A stretch of 64,000 nucleotides of DNA from Verrucomicrobium spinosum DSM 4136 = JCM 18804. Lineage in GTDB: Bacteria; Verrucomicrobiota; Verrucomicrobiia; Verrucomicrobiales; Verrucomicrobiaceae. A program made the position numbers and the translations under genes. Location of the stretch: contig NZ_ABIZ01000001.1 of assembly GCF_000172155.1 (NCBI RefSeq), positions 3,319,105 to 3,383,104 of the forward strand, read 5' to 3'. This document shows positions 42,581 through 50,858 of the stretch, piece after piece. The notes below the pieces were generated by a model. The model made no database searches and had not been told where the DNA came from. It was given only the letters and a program-made list of their open reading frames with translations. How positions within the stretch are numbered: position 1 is the first letter of the stretch; every line of letters starts with the position of its first letter.

Positions 42581-42966
42581 CGGCAGGGTGGGGAGTGGTT
42601 CGGGTGCTGTATAGGGTAAAATCTGCCTGCTCTCTCCAGAGCGGATGCCGCCAGGCAGGTGGATGAGACTGGCTTGTTGCAGGGAGGAGGCACCAATGTC
42701 TTTCACTGAACCCCAAGCTCTTGCACTCCATTTGATCACGCTGATGCCGGGATCGGGGTCTTGACGGAGTTTCCTCTATGTGCCATTGATTCCGGGCCCG
42801 GAGGGTGAACCCGCATCGACTCAATTGCGCCCTGCGCCAATCCCGTTGGCGGGCTGCTCTCCCAGTTCCTTCCACTCGCGGGCCAGCTTCACCATGTCCT
42901 CGGCTGTCTCGATCGAGAGCTTGGTCTTGATATGGGCGCGGTGGGTTTCAATGGTCTTCACGCTAA

Positions 42967-42982
42967 CCCGCATTTCTCATAC
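42967..42982 (+). repeat. IS left terminal inverted repeat
   Basis: Sixteen bases, perfectly complementary to 44753-44768. It abuts the CTAA target duplicate at 42963-42966. Confidence 0.92.
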
Positions 42983-43191
42983 CCCCTGACTTGACAACCC
43001 AAGATCAGCGGGTTTTGGGGTGTGCGCCTTCTGTGGGGGGGAGACTTGGTGGGCGGAATGGGTCGGGCCAGGGAACTGAAGGCTCTCAGGGCGTGTTCAA
43101 GAGGCCTGGATGCTCTTTGCCCAGGGTGCGAAGGCATAAGCATCCCTCTGCATGGGCTGCAGATGTCCCTTTGAGTGAAAAGGCCCCGGTC

Positions 43192-44688
43192 TCAGGGGCT
43201 GCATCCAGCCAGTCTTCGCTGGGCCAGACCATAGACTTCTTTGAGAGTGCAGGCACTTGGCAGCTGCACATAAATGCGCCTCACGCTCACGGTGATCAGG
43301 GCCGCGATTTTGAGCAACTTCAGCCGGATCGTGCCCACCGTGGCTGTAGCCAGAGGCGTGCCGTGCAAGGCCACCGCACGCATCTGGCTCAACAGCAAAT
43401 AGGCAAAAGTCGAAAACCACAGACGCAACTGGTTGCTGCTCTTCCAGGCAGTTGAAGTGCGGTCGGCAAACAGGTCCAGCTGCTGTTCCTTGATGCGGTT
43501 CTCCATGTTGCCCCGGGCGCAATAGAAGCGTTCATACAACCCGCTGCCCGTGGCAAACTGCTCCTCCCCCTGCGCCCATGGCTCCCTGGAACTGATGTTG
43601 GTGACAATGAAACGGGGGTTGGTCTTGCCCTGGGTTATTTCGGCCTTGCCGATGACACGCCGTTCCCGGCTCCAGGTCTTGAGCGTGCTGTAGCTCAACT
43701 CCTCAAACTCCCGTGCGGTTCCTTCCAGTTCGGGCGGAGCCTTGGCTCCGGCAGCTTTTGCAAGGCGCACCGCCTCGGCATCGAGCTTCGCGGCCGTCCG
43801 CCAGAAGGTGGGGGCGAGCATCTCCTGCAAGCGGACGTTGCGGGCCAGTCCAAAAACATAGTACAGCTGCGGCTGGGTCTCGATCCAGCTCATGAGCTCA
43901 TCGCGGCAGAACCCGCTGTCGGCACGCACAATGATGACCACCTGCCTGCCAAACCGGCCGCGGATGGCCTTCACGATCTTCTGGAGGGCCTCCAGGGTGC
44001 CGCCTGCCGCATCCCCGTCGGCGGTGCGCAACTGTGACCACAGAGGCACATCCCCGCAAAAGCAATAAAGGGGCAGGTAACAGTAGCCTTTGTAGTAACC
44101 GTGATAGAAGCGGCCTTCCTGGTGGCCGTGAAGCAGGTCGTCGGTGGCATCAAAGTCCAGGACAATGACCCCGCTTTTGCGTGGGATGGCCGCCACCGCC
44201 ATCTGCAAAAGCAGGTCTTGGATCCTGTCGGCATCAGCGTGGATCTTTTTGGTGAGCGCGTGTTCCTGGGCACCCAGCTCCATGCGGTTGAGGGTGCTCT
44301 TGCCCGCCAGGGGGCAGCCTGCATCCTGCGCATGATGCCGCTCCTGCCCCAAGACATCGGCCCGCCCGCAAGCGGCAGCCAGGAGGGGATCTCGGCGCAG
44401 ACAGTCGTGGTCATTGAGGTCTTCGTAGCCCAGGGCCAGACCAAAAATACGCTGACGCAGCATGCCCGCCAGATCGTGTTCGACGAAGCGCTGGTCGCGT
44501 CGGTCAGTGAAACAACCCGCCAGCTTCTCACACAGGCCCAGCTTCTGGTCGATCTGGCGCAACAGGAGGCTGCCCCCTTCACTGGAGAGGTAACCTCCTG
44601 AGAAATCCGCCTCCACACGCCTGCCACCCAGCGCTTGAAACTCCAACTTGGCCTGTGTACACTGTGTCGCTGCTTGAGTCTGGTGCAT
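43192..44688 (-). CDS. IS1380-family DDE transposase
   Basis: A 498-residue intact transposase. Family signatures: an N-terminal FSGGYLSSEGGSLLLRQIDQKLGL block and LRQRIFGLALGYEDLNDHDCLR, which is very characteristic of IS1380 transposases. Catalytic positions: first Asp in VIVLDFDATDD, second in IIVRADSGF, and the Glu in YCARGNMENRIKE. The C-terminus (RLWFSTFAYLLLSQMRAVAL to QLPSACTLKEVYG) is also typical. No frameshift or stop. The gene fills most of the element and is transcribed in the same direction as the disrupted regulator. Confidence 0.95.
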   Translation of the reverse strand: MHQTQAATQCTQAKLEFQALGGRRVEADFSGGYLSSEGGSLLLRQIDQKLGLCEKLAGCFTDRRDQRFVEHDLAGMLRQRIFGLALGYEDLNDHDCLRRDPLLAAACGRADVLGQERHHAQDAGCPLAGKSTLNRMELGAQEHALTKKIHADADRIQDLLLQMAVAAIPRKSGVIVLDFDATDDLLHGHQEGRFYHGYYKGYCYLPLYCFCGDVPLWSQLRTADGDAAGGTLEALQKIVKAIRGRFGRQVVIIVRADSGFCRDELMSWIETQPQLYYVFGLARNVRLQEMLAPTFWRTAAKLDAEAVRLAKAAGAKAPPELEGTAREFEELSYSTLKTWSRERRVIGKAEITQGKTNPRFIVTNISSREPWAQGEEQFATGSGLYERFYCARGNMENRIKEQQLDLFADRTSTAWKSSNQLRLWFSTFAYLLLSQMRAVALHGTPLATATVGTIRLKLLKIAALITVSVRRIYVQLPSACTLKEVYGLAQRRLAGCSP

Positions 44689-44752
44689 GCCTTGGTTTTT
44701 GCCTTGGTAATCAAAGACTAATGCGCCGCTGCACCCGGCTCAAGCTTCTCGC

Positions 44753-44768
44753 GTATGAGAAATGCGGG
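44753..44768 (-). repeat. IS right terminal inverted repeat
   Basis: Complement of the left repeat, directly followed by the second CTAA copy at 44769-44772. Confidence 0.92.
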
Positions 44769-45714
44769 CTAAGTCCGAGACGATCGGCGATCTGCCGGGT
44801 ACTCAAACCCTTGCCCAGCCAGTGGAAAACTTCCATTTCACGATCGGAGAGACCCTGGAGAGTGAAGCTCTCTGTGGTGGGGGCGCTGCTCTGGAGGAAC
44901 TGCTGGATGAGGTGCCGTTTGAGACGGGGGCTTAGATAGTAGTCCTGCCTCAGGGCGTGCTCGATGGCGTCCTCCAGGTGAGCGAGGGAGTCATCCTTGC
45001 GCAGGTAGCCACAGGCACCGGCGCGCAGGGCTCTCAGTCCGTAGAAGGCCTCATTGTGCATGGAAACAATGAGGATCGGAGTGCGGGGGGATTCTGCTTT
45101 CATCATCTTAGTCAGCTCGATGCCGTCGCGACCCGGCAGGCTGATGTCCAGCAGGACGAGATCCGGCTTCAGGCTCCGAAAGGCGGCCAAAGCCGAAAAT
45201 GCGTCATCCGCCTCCCCGCATACCTCCGCAGACGACATGTTGCTGATCAGCTCCATGAGCCCGTACCGGAAGGCAGGGTGATCATCCACCACCAAGATGC
45301 GAGACTTGGTCGGTGCGTCGATGACGGATTGAGGAGTTTCAAGAATGTTTGCTCCCGCCTTCATACTACCACAGGGAAATCGTTTCTCCGGGCACCGCCG
45401 CGTGGGCCTCGGATCAAACAGGCTGAAGTTGGGCGCGAAGGATCACCCGTGGAGGGACGCTCAGAAGGGAGGAGTGTGTGGTGGAAAGATGCGGAGCTAC
45501 AGGGAAAGGTCATATGGAGAGAATCACTCTGCTGTGCACAAGACAGACGGGAGAAGTTGAATGGGGACCAAATGGAGCCGGATAGATGGTGCATCATTCA
45601 CCCTGATGGATTGCTCAGGGGGGAATGGTGGGCGCTAATGCTCGACCTGCAAATTGAAACTGCCATAGTGACCGGGTCATGCGTTGAGAGTGATGACTTG
45701 TTGTGGATGTAGAT

Positions 45715-45752
45715 GACGGCCCGTATGGCGTGAGTGCGTCATACGGGCCGTC
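45715..45752 (+). terminator. Strong terminator hairpin without an adjacent gene
   Basis: GACGGCCCGTATG (45715-45727) and CATACGGGCCGTC (45740-45752) form a perfect 13-bp stem with a 12-nt loop, followed by TTGGTGTTT. It is symmetrical enough to act on either strand. It lies about 350 bp upstream of the broken regulator start and 150 bp before the next candidate ORF, so the gene it serves is unclear. Confidence 0.6.
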
Positions 45753-45901
45753 TTGGTGTTTCCGAGGATGATCCCGGTCTGTGAGCCGGGGCAGGGAGTG
45801 ACATCCTGTGGCCACATGAAACCGCATGGGGCCTGTACCGGCCTGCCTGCTGCATGTCCACATGGTATGGCCTCTGCCCGCCTCGTGCCATGTGCCATGT
45901 G

Positions 45902-46153
45902 CTATGGGCCAGCCGGGTGGAAAGGGTGCGGGAGGACTTTGCGCCTGTGGCCAGAACCGGAGCTGAGTCTCCTACAGAACATCATCACACCTGCATTGGG
46001 AGGGGGCACTTTTCGTGCCTCTGCACGCAGCTGGCTGCGGTAGCGATGGTGCAGTTCCTTCGGGCAGAGTGGACAGCGCGACAGGCTGCCCAGGTGGATG
46101 AACTCCTGGTCGGAGAGTGTGACAGGGGAAATCGGGACGGTTGGATCGTCCAC
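45902..46153 (-). CDS. Possible small Cys-containing ORF (uncertain)
   Basis: An 83-codon frame with a GTG start. It reads MDDPTVPISPVTLSDQEFIHL and then SRCPLCPKELHHRYRSQLRAEARK, a plausible helical protein with a CPLC pair. It lies 81 nt downstream of the ribbon-helix-helix-like gene on the same strand. The last third (Pro/His/Gly-rich) is less protein-like. A competing frame overlaps it. No family recognised. Confidence 0.25.
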   Translation of the reverse strand: MDDPTVPISPVTLSDQEFIHLGSLSRCPLCPKELHHRYRSQLRAEARKVPPPNAGVMMFCRRLSSGSGHRRKVLPHPFHPAGP

Positions 46154-46234
46154 AATACGGGTGCCATGGAATCGCCTTCCGCTACTAGAAGACCCAAGAG
46201 TCTTGAGCCTCGGAGGAATTGAGGGCAGAGAACT

Positions 46235-46594
46235 TCACGGCTGACCCTGCCAAGCACCCCGTTCCGGTGCCATGAACAGACCCAGATCACCGTCACTGGC
46301 GATGTCTTCGGTGCGGGCCCATTCGAGCAGGGTGGAGACGAAGGAGGCAAAGGACATGCCCATACGAGCGGCTTCAGCGTCCACCCACACGGCGAGCTCA
46401 GCATCGAGCGACACCTTGCGTACGCAGGTGTCAGCGGGGATGGTTTGGGCATCGGAAGCTGCGGGAGTCTGGATAGGGGTGCCGAAGTGCGGATGGGTGG
46501 CTTGCATGGACGCAGAGAGGGCTGGGACTTGAGTTCCGAAGTGAGGGGGCGACTGCGGCAGAAAACTTGCAGCACTATAACGGAGGGCTGCCAT
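46235..46594 (-). CDS. Small ribbon-helix-helix-like protein
   Basis: A 119-residue protein. The first half (about 1-55) is low-complexity Ser/Pro/Thr/His-rich and probably disordered. The second half reads CVRKVSLDAELAVWVDAEAARMGMSFASFVSTLLEWARTEDI: one short strand (VRKVSLD) then two helices separated by a GMS turn. That is the ribbon-helix-helix or CopG-like pattern used in antitoxins and small regulators. An alternative start at the internal Met before QATHPHFG is possible. No toxin-like partner is found next to it, since the neighbouring frame has no toxin features. Fold suggested by pattern only. Confidence 0.5.
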   Translation of the reverse strand: MAALRYSAASFLPQSPPHFGTQVPALSASMQATHPHFGTPIQTPAASDAQTIPADTCVRKVSLDAELAVWVDAEAARMGMSFASFVSTLLEWARTEDIASDGDLGLFMAPERGAWQGQP

Positions 46595-46823
46595 CCTCTG
46601 AATGTTAAGTGCATGCCTGATGAATTTATAGGGGATGTTGCCTAGACTCTAGGGTAGACTGAGCATTTGTCGCTGGGGGAAATGCGGAGGAACCCGGTCA
46701 CTAAATAATGGGAGGCTGATTTGGGCACCGTGTCGAAGCAGTATTGACTCCAAGACGTTGCACAAGAATTGCTTGCGTCAGAGGCTCCTCAGACTACTTC
46801 CGTGATCGCTTCACTGATCTGAC

Positions 46824-48206
46824 ATGAGCAAATATTCCTTCCTTACCCATCGCGCGCTCAAACGACACCGCCCATGGGGGGGCGCCCCCTGTCTATGGAG
46901 ATTGGGATGCACCCTGATGCTGGTTGGGTTGTCTGTTGGGGACCCTGCTCATGCCCAGCCCGAGGCGGTTTCACCGCCGACTTCCTCCGTGGAGCAGGGG
47001 CAGACGCCGTTGGACGAGGCGTTCAGTGGTCGTCCCCGGCGGACACCGGCTGCTCAGGCTGCGGGGGTGACCCCGTCGGGGACAAAGATGTACTGGGACC
47101 TTCGCACCATGTATCTGGGCCGCCAGAACTATGACGGTTCCCAGACGGAGAGTTTGGCAACCGGGGGATGGGCGGGTGTGAAGACGGACTATTTTCTCGA
47201 CCACTTCTCCTTCGGTGCCACAGGCTACACCTCGCAGAAGCTGCATGGTGATCCTGACAAGGATGGCGCGCTGCTGCTGGGACGGGGCCAGCATGGTTAT
47301 GAAGTGTTGGGCGAGCTGTATGCAGATGTGAAGGTCATCGAAGGGCTGAACCTTACCGTGGGGCGGAAGGAGTACGACACTCCCTTCATCAACCGCAACG
47401 ATTCGCGCCTGACGCCCAACACCTTCGAGGCCATCTCCCTCATGGGGGGCACCAAGGTGGGCTCCAAAGGGGCCTCGCTGCGCTATGGCTTGGGGTATGT
47501 GGACTCCATCAAGGAGAGGAATTCGGACGAGTTTGTCTCCATGTCTGTGGATGCCGGCGCTGAAGTCGAACGAGGTGTGATAGCCGCCGGGGGCCTCTAC
47601 AAGCAAGGGGGCTTCTCCCTTGGAGCGCTGGACTACTATTGCCCGGATATCGTAAACATCGGCTTCGCAGAGGCCAAGATGGAATTCCCCATGGGCGGCT
47701 GGCTCACACCCCGTCTGGCGTTGCAGTTTATCGACCAACGAAGCGTGGGTGATGATCTGCTGCTCAACTCCGGCGACAACGGCCAGCAGTACGGCATCAA
47801 GGCTGAGTTGCCCGTGGGTCAGGCGCTTTTTACCGCTGCGTACACCAACATCAATGGCGACATGGGCATGATAAGCCCATGGGCGGGATACCCAGGCTAC
47901 ACCAGTGTACAGGTGGAGGACTTCAACCGTGCGGGCGAAGCGGCCTGGATGCTCCGGGCGGCCTATGAGTTTAAGGAAATCAAAGGTCTCAGCACCTATG
48001 CCCTCTGGGTACATGGGACGGCCCCTGACCAGCCTGGAAAACATGGCCGCGACGAATACAACTTCAACCTCCAGTGGAGCGCCCCAGCGGGGGTGCTGAA
48101 AGGTTTGTCTTTCCGCCTGCGCTATGCGCTGGTGGAGGAACGGGCGGCAGCGACGGATGAATTGACGGATCTCCGCCTCATCTGCAACTACGCGATCAAC
48201 TTCTAG
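46824..48206 (+). CDS. OprD-family outer-membrane porin-like protein
   Basis: A 460-residue outer-membrane protein. After a long basic N-terminus, the signal peptide core is LWRLGCTLMLVGLSVG with cleavage after AHA. A Pro/Thr-rich linker to about residue 90 is followed by alternating beta strands: KMYWDLRTMYLGRQNYDG, GWAGVKTDYFLDHFSFGATGYTSQKLHG, LNLTVGRKEYDTPFINRNDSRLTPNTFEAISLMG, LRYGLGYVDSIKERNSDEFVSMS. The DSRLTPNTFEAISLMG segment is the best OprD-type signature. The last strand ends with CNYAINF and a terminal Phe. It probably forms a substrate-specific channel. The Met at 46824 gives a long n-region; later starts would shorten it but keep the signal. Confidence 0.8.
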   Translation: MSKYSFLTHRALKRHRPWGGAPCLWRLGCTLMLVGLSVGDPAHAQPEAVSPPTSSVEQGQTPLDEAFSGRPRRTPAAQAAGVTPSGTKMYWDLRTMYLGRQNYDGSQTESLATGGWAGVKTDYFLDHFSFGATGYTSQKLHGDPDKDGALLLGRGQHGYEVLGELYADVKVIEGLNLTVGRKEYDTPFINRNDSRLTPNTFEAISLMGGTKVGSKGASLRYGLGYVDSIKERNSDEFVSMSVDAGAEVERGVIAAGGLYKQGGFSLGALDYYCPDIVNIGFAEAKMEFPMGGWLTPRLALQFIDQRSVGDDLLLNSGDNGQQYGIKAELPVGQALFTAAYTNINGDMGMISPWAGYPGYTSVQVEDFNRAGEAAWMLRAAYEFKEIKGLSTYALWVHGTAPDQPGKHGRDEYNFNLQWSAPAGVLKGLSFRLRYALVEERAAATDELTDLRLICNYAINF

Positions 48207-48413
48207 GGCTAATCCTCATTGCGGAAATGCTTGCTGCGGCTGCTGGAGGTTTGCAGTTACTCCTCTCACGGCCATCACAACCTCTGACCATCTCTTTGTC
48301 CGGTCCTGACTAAGGGAGATCCGGATTCGGAGGGCCAGAGGCTGGATGGGGGGGCGAATTGCGACAGGCACCCTTATGGATGCAGCAAGCGTGCCCACGC
48401 AAAGGGGTGGGGG

Positions 48414-48917
48414 CTAGGCCGACAGAGCCTGTGCCTCAACATTAATGGTGCTGATGGCGAGCTTGGTGAGTTTCTTGTCGGTGTCCCCTTCTTCATCCAG
48501 GGTGGACTGCAGTACGCTGACGGCGGCAGACTCACCAAGAATCTCAGCAAAGGTGCGAGCGGTGCCGTAGGCTGCAATCTCATAGTGCTCCACCCGTTGA
48601 GCGGCACCGATGAGCAGGGCATCCACCACTTCCGGCGTTCCCCCTTTGCTGATGAGATCGGAACCTTCTGCAATGAGCCCTTCCATGGCCTTGCATTTCT
48701 CGACCCTGTTGGTGCTCTCACCGAGGTCGGAGAGGATTTTTTCCAGCCGGTTGACGTGTTCTTCGGTCTGGCTCAGGTGTTCCTGGAATCCCGCAGCAAG
48801 CTTTTCATTGGAGCTGGCCTTGGCCATCTTTGGCAGGGCCTTGATCAGCTGGCGTTCTGCGCTGAGAAGGTCCTTGAGTTCATGAACGTAGGCGTCGTGG
48901 AGTGTTTGCAGTTTCAT
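48414..48917 (-). CDS. YciE/DUF892-type ferritin-like protein
   Basis: A ferritin-like helical bundle protein (167 residues from the chosen start at 48917). LQTLHDAYVHELKDLLSAERQLIKALPKMAKAS contains the first helix with Glu residues and starts like other family members. HLSQTEEHVNRLEKILSDLG carries the EEH pair, and QRVEHYEIAAYGTARTFAEILGE carries the E-x2-H motif for the second metal pair. The family (YciE/YciF, DUF892) is stress-induced and has di-iron-like sites but no clear enzyme assay. An upstream Met at 48929 or 48965 is also in frame; I took the one that starts the recognisable helix. Function in oxidative or general stress is an inference from relatives. Confidence 0.85.
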   Translation of the reverse strand: MKLQTLHDAYVHELKDLLSAERQLIKALPKMAKASSNEKLAAGFQEHLSQTEEHVNRLEKILSDLGESTNRVEKCKAMEGLIAEGSDLISKGGTPEVVDALLIGAAQRVEHYEIAAYGTARTFAEILGESAAVSVLQSTLDEEGDTDKKLTKLAISTINVEAQALSA

Positions 48918-49128
48918 ACACGTTTGCATCGTGGGCTTTTTGAAGGACGGGGGTGAAGGATGCATCCCTGATGCCCGGTTCGGGGAGTGATCGTTCCCAC
49001 TTCGGCGGGGAACTCCAGTCCATCTCCCTTAGGTCTCCATCGGGCGCGTGAATGGCCCGGTGTGGCAGGGTGTGTTCCAGCGAATGCACTGGTAGTACGT
49101 CATTTCACCCTAATCACATTGCAATTTC

Positions 49129-50367
49129 ATGAACCCTGTCCTCAATCGCCGTAGTTTCTTGGGTCAGTCCACCGCGCTGGCATCCGTGGTTTCTCTTGTT
49201 GAGGGAGGCTCTGATGCTCAGGCCGCTGCTGCCGCACCCCCAGAGGGTGTCCCTACTGTCGCAGCCCAAGTGCCACCGTTGCTCAAGGATGTGCCGCTGG
49301 CTCCGCCGGACAAGCAGCCTCCGGATCTGAATCTGCCCGTGCTCCCGGCGAAGCGGATGGGCTGGGCTGTGGTCGGATTGGGAAGTCTTGCTTTGGAGGA
49401 GATCCTGCCGGCTTTTGCCAGGTGTGAGACCTCGCGCCTGGTCGCCCTGGTGAGCGGGCACCGAGACAAAGCGGAGATCGTGGCCAAGGCCTATGGGGTG
49501 AATCCCAAGAGCATCTATGGCTATGATAACTACGACCAACTGGCGTCCAACCCGGAAGTGGATGTGGTTTACATCGTGTTGCCCAATAGCATGCACGCGG
49601 AGTACACCATCCGTGCACACAAGGCGGGCAAACATGTGCTGTGTGAAAAGCCCATGGCCGTGAGCCTGGAGGAGGCGGAACGGATGATGAATGCTGCCAA
49701 GCAAGCGAGCAGGAAACTTATGATTGCCTATCGCCTGCACTATGAGCCCTTGAACCGCAAAGTGATGGACTTGTGCGCAGAGAAGGCCTTTGGAGCCATC
49801 AAGTCGTTCTCGTCCAGCAACTGCCAGAATGTGAAGGCACCCAACATCCGCCTCAGTGGTGAGCTGGGTGGCGGCCCGCTGGGAGATGTGGGAGTGTATA
49901 GCATCAATGCCGCAAGATATGTGATTGGTGAAGAGCCCGTCGAGGTGACAGCGATCCGCCGACAGCCTTCAGAAGATCCCCGGTTCAGGGAAGTGCTTGA
50001 GGGGTTCGCCTTCACTCTGCGCTATCCCTCTGGAGTGCTGGCTCATTGTGACTGCTCCTTTGGCAGCGCTGAGAGCCGGCGCTATGTAGTGCATTGCGCC
50101 AAGGGGGTGGTGGAGATGAATCCAGCCTTCAGCTATCGAGGATTGCGGCTGTTTGTCACTGATGGGGAGACGGGGAAGGGGACGGCGAAGATGTCGGAGT
50201 TGTTGATAACGCAGGTGGACCATTTTGCCAAAGAGATGGATGCATTTTCCAAGTGCATCATCGAGGACCAGGAACCCCGTACCCCGGGCGAGATGGGGAT
50301 CAAGGACATGAAGATCATTCGCGCCATTGAGGAGGCCGCACGTCGCGGCGAGACTGTTCAGGTGTGA
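49129..50367 (+). CDS. Tat-exported Gfo/Idh/MocA-family oxidoreductase
   Basis: A 412-residue NAD(P)-binding oxidoreductase. The N-terminus is a twin-arginine signal (NRRSFLGQ, then ALASVVSL and an AQA cleavage site), typical of planctomycete and verrucomicrobial members exported with bound cofactor. The Rossmann domain reads MGWAVVGLGSLALEEILPAF. YIVLPNSMHAEYTIRAHKAGKHVLCEKPMAVSLEEAERMM carries the hallmark EKP motif with the catalytic Lys. YRLHYEPLN and GGGPLGDVGVYSINAARY belong to the C-terminal substrate domain. Members oxidise or epimerise sugars and glycosides; one subgroup acts on glucose-fructose pairs. The carbohydrate substrate is unknown. Confidence 0.92.
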   Translation: MNPVLNRRSFLGQSTALASVVSLVEGGSDAQAAAAAPPEGVPTVAAQVPPLLKDVPLAPPDKQPPDLNLPVLPAKRMGWAVVGLGSLALEEILPAFARCETSRLVALVSGHRDKAEIVAKAYGVNPKSIYGYDNYDQLASNPEVDVVYIVLPNSMHAEYTIRAHKAGKHVLCEKPMAVSLEEAERMMNAAKQASRKLMIAYRLHYEPLNRKVMDLCAEKAFGAIKSFSSSNCQNVKAPNIRLSGELGGGPLGDVGVYSINAARYVIGEEPVEVTAIRRQPSEDPRFREVLEGFAFTLRYPSGVLAHCDCSFGSAESRRYVVHCAKGVVEMNPAFSYRGLRLFVTDGETGKGTAKMSELLITQVDHFAKEMDAFSKCIIEDQEPRTPGEMGIKDMKIIRAIEEAARRGETVQV

Positions 50368-50500
50368 ATCGCGGTCCCCTGGCTGCGCCCAGGCGAGTGG
50401 AGGCAGGCGTTTACCCTGCACCCTGATCGTGAATTAGGGGATTCGCCCGACCTGCGTGCAGCAGTAGGAGACCGATCCCTCTGAAAGACTCCGACCGCTT

Positions 50501-50836
50501 ATGAATACACTTCGCCCATTTTTTTCGGCCTGCGTTGGTTGTTTCCTTATGCTCGCTTCGGCGGCGTGTGATCGCAATAAAGAGCATGCTCCGAGGCAGG
50601 AAGGACCGCCTACGCGGGACTATGATACGCCACGTGACACCGGATCCGATCCGACACGCCCGGCCACACCAATACCCCCGCAGGGGGGGAGTGCCACACC
50701 GGAGGGGGCTTCAGCAACTGCGCCCGGTACGTCTCAATCGCCCGTTCCGACCCCTGCACCGAGCGCGCCTCCTGTTCCCACTGCGCCAGCAACGCCCCAG
50801 GTGCCGCCACCTGTAACTCCTGCCCCTCAAGAATGA
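50501..50836 (+). CDS. Small Pro-rich lipoprotein
   Basis: A 111-residue lipoprotein. Signal core FFSACVGCFLMLASA with lipobox SAAC and Cys23 (Asp at +2, which in enterobacteria would retain it at the inner membrane). The mature part is almost entirely Pro/Thr/Ala/Ser (PVPTPAPSAPPVPTAP), so it is extended and probably spans or coats the periplasm. No enzyme domain. Located between the oxidoreductase and the intact response regulator, convergent with the regulator. Confidence 0.7.
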   Translation: MNTLRPFFSACVGCFLMLASAACDRNKEHAPRQEGPPTRDYDTPRDTGSDPTRPATPIPPQGGSATPEGASATAPGTSQSPVPTPAPSAPPVPTAPATPQVPPPVTPAPQE

Positions 50837-50858
50837 CCTGTCCGTAGGGCCCTGGCGA

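Larger units (their letters stand above)
42967..44768 (-). mobile_element. IS1380-family insertion sequence (complete, 1802 bp)
   Basis: Bounded by a 16-bp inverted repeat reading CCCGCATTTCTCATAC inward from both ends (42967-42982 and the complement at 44753-44768). It is flanked by directly repeated CTAA (42963-42966 and 44769-44772). A 4-bp duplication is normal for this family. It carries one intact transposase gene (43192-44688). The left non-coding end is about 225 bp and the right about 80 bp. Because the ends, target duplication and transposase are all intact, the insertion looks recent. Confidence 0.93.
42821..45364 (-). pseudogene. NarL/FixJ response regulator interrupted by an IS1380-family element
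   Basis: The 5' part (45364 to 44769) encodes a receiver domain: RILVVDDHPAFRYGLMEL, phospho-acceptor in VLLDISLPGRDG, MHNEAFYGLRALRAGACGYLRK. The start of a LuxR-type helix-turn-helix follows (LSDREMEVFHWLGKGLSTRQIADRLGLS). The 3' part (42966 to 42821) encodes the rest: VKTIETHRAHIKTKLSIET and a tail ending at the stop complement of 42821-42823. Removing the element and one CTAA copy restores a single frame of 738 nt (245 residues), reading ...RLGLSVKTIETHRAHIK... across the junction. The break lies in the recognition-helix region, so DNA binding is lost. The severed 5' part runs on into the element, adding a short false tail to a stop at 44711. An intact paralogue is at 50859-51632. Confidence 0.93.
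45365..46234. other. Gene-poor region with a strong hairpin
   Basis: 870 bp without an ORF I would defend. Several overlapping short frames exist on both strands, none with both a ribosome site and a recognisable protein. The best is a minus-strand frame at 45902-46153, listed separately. At 45715-45752 there is a 13-bp perfect hairpin, also listed. The GC-rich, A/T-poor sequence around 45760-45930 repeats CATGTGCC-type words and looks non-coding. Confidence 0.4.

Noticed and set aside
45985-46614. A 209-codon minus-strand frame overlapping the ribbon-helix-helix-like gene
   Set aside because: Composition is Ser/Pro/Cys-rich without domain features; it overlaps a better frame.
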